Below, one piece after another: positions 63,513 through 64,000 of a stretch of DNA of 64,000 nt (its first letter is position 1; each line of letters starts with the position of its first letter). The notes beneath the pieces are model-generated. The model saw only the letters and a program-made list of their open reading frames with translations, had not been told where the DNA came from and ran no database searches. Source of the DNA: Spongilla lacustris (Eukaryota > Porifera > Demospongiae > Spongillida > Spongillidae); NCBI GenBank assembly GCA_949361645.1, contig OX442428.1, positions 2,405,847 through 2,469,846 of the forward strand, read 5' to 3'. The position numbers and the translations under genes were made by a program.

Positions 63513-64000
63513 GCTCAGCTATACTTTGTACATGAGTTGCACTACAACGATGTGTATAATTGTTTATATTTTATCTCACAACGATCTTTGTTAATAATTG
63601 ATCAAGGTTGCGTAGAAATATGAGAAACCAATTCCCATGATCACCACTTATATTAAATGATTCATAATAAAGCATACAATTCAAATATGAAAGCCTAAGT
63701 TGTGGAACACACTAGCTGTATATAACACTAACTTACTCAGAGAGAAAGTTTTTATATCTTGTACGATATAAAAATAATCGGAAACCATTGCAGGAAACCT
63801 TGAAAAATCATTGAATGCTTCATTGTATCAAAGTTTCCTTCACTTTGTAATATGCATGTACATGTAGTATAGTTCTTTCTTTTTTATAAATCTACTAATT
63901 AAAATGCATGCATTTAATATATGTGCTGAATTACGTATGTAGCATCATGAAAAGTAAAGTAACTGTAAATTGCTGTACCTACAATAACATAATTGTAATG
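63513..64000. other. No recognisable gene
   Basis: AT-rich sequence to the window end. Confidence 0.5.

Overview
The window reads as nuclear DNA of an early-branching animal, most likely a sponge. Genes are split into exons by mostly short GT-AG introns, the gene set is metazoan (TGF-beta ligands, a death-domain protein, a Frizzled-like 7TM receptor, an ankyrin protein, a TPR-CHAT protein), and the sequence is full of retroelement fragments, microsatellites, minisatellites and TACATGTA-type motifs. The sponge assignment is inference from gene content and repeat style; no species-diagnostic marker was seen.

Layout. 1-11.2 kb is a retroelement scrapyard: many 5'-truncated copies of one LINE family (only the C-terminal zinc-binding and endonuclease-like region survives), most of them ending at (AAT/ATT)n tracts. 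One intact, apparently young Ty3/gypsy-type LTR retrotransposon (3578-8797; identical 192-bp LTRs, 1594-codon gag-pol) sits in the middle. 11.4-12.5 kb holds a five-exon four-TM protein gene (+). It converges on an eight-exon ALDH8A1-type aldehyde dehydrogenase gene (-, 12926-19589) whose introns are loaded with satellites that touch the splice sites. A death-domain gene (-) lies just upstream at 19.8-20.2 kb. 21.8-24.2 kb has another LINE copy and an 860-bp polypurine tract. A TPR-CHAT (caspase-like) protein is encoded on the minus strand at 24955-27459, with at least two further coding exons upstream up to 29034 and a 668-bp DNA transposon in the intervening intron.

32.3-45.5 kb contains three copies of a TGF-beta-family ligand gene. 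Copies 2 (+) and 3 (-) are intact and lie in opposite arms of a roughly 3-kb inverted duplication whose spacer holds a dead LINE; copy 1 (-) carries a one-base frameshift in the mature domain. A truncated 7TM receptor remnant (45828-46609) abuts the outer edge of the right arm. 47.3-48.7 kb is the longest LINE copy. From about 50.3 kb to 62.5 kb runs an ankyrin gene (+) built from one-repeat exons of 99-102 nt, all phase 0, with one 5'-deleted exon and a 2.6-kb intronic minisatellite of an 18-bp unit. The window ends in a long foldback element (62.8-63.5 kb).

The genes do not form an obvious pathway. The death-domain and TPR-CHAT genes are both of a kind used in cell-death or immune signalling, but their linkage is only suggestive. 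Coordinates of splice sites were read by eye and checked for frame; expression is untested.
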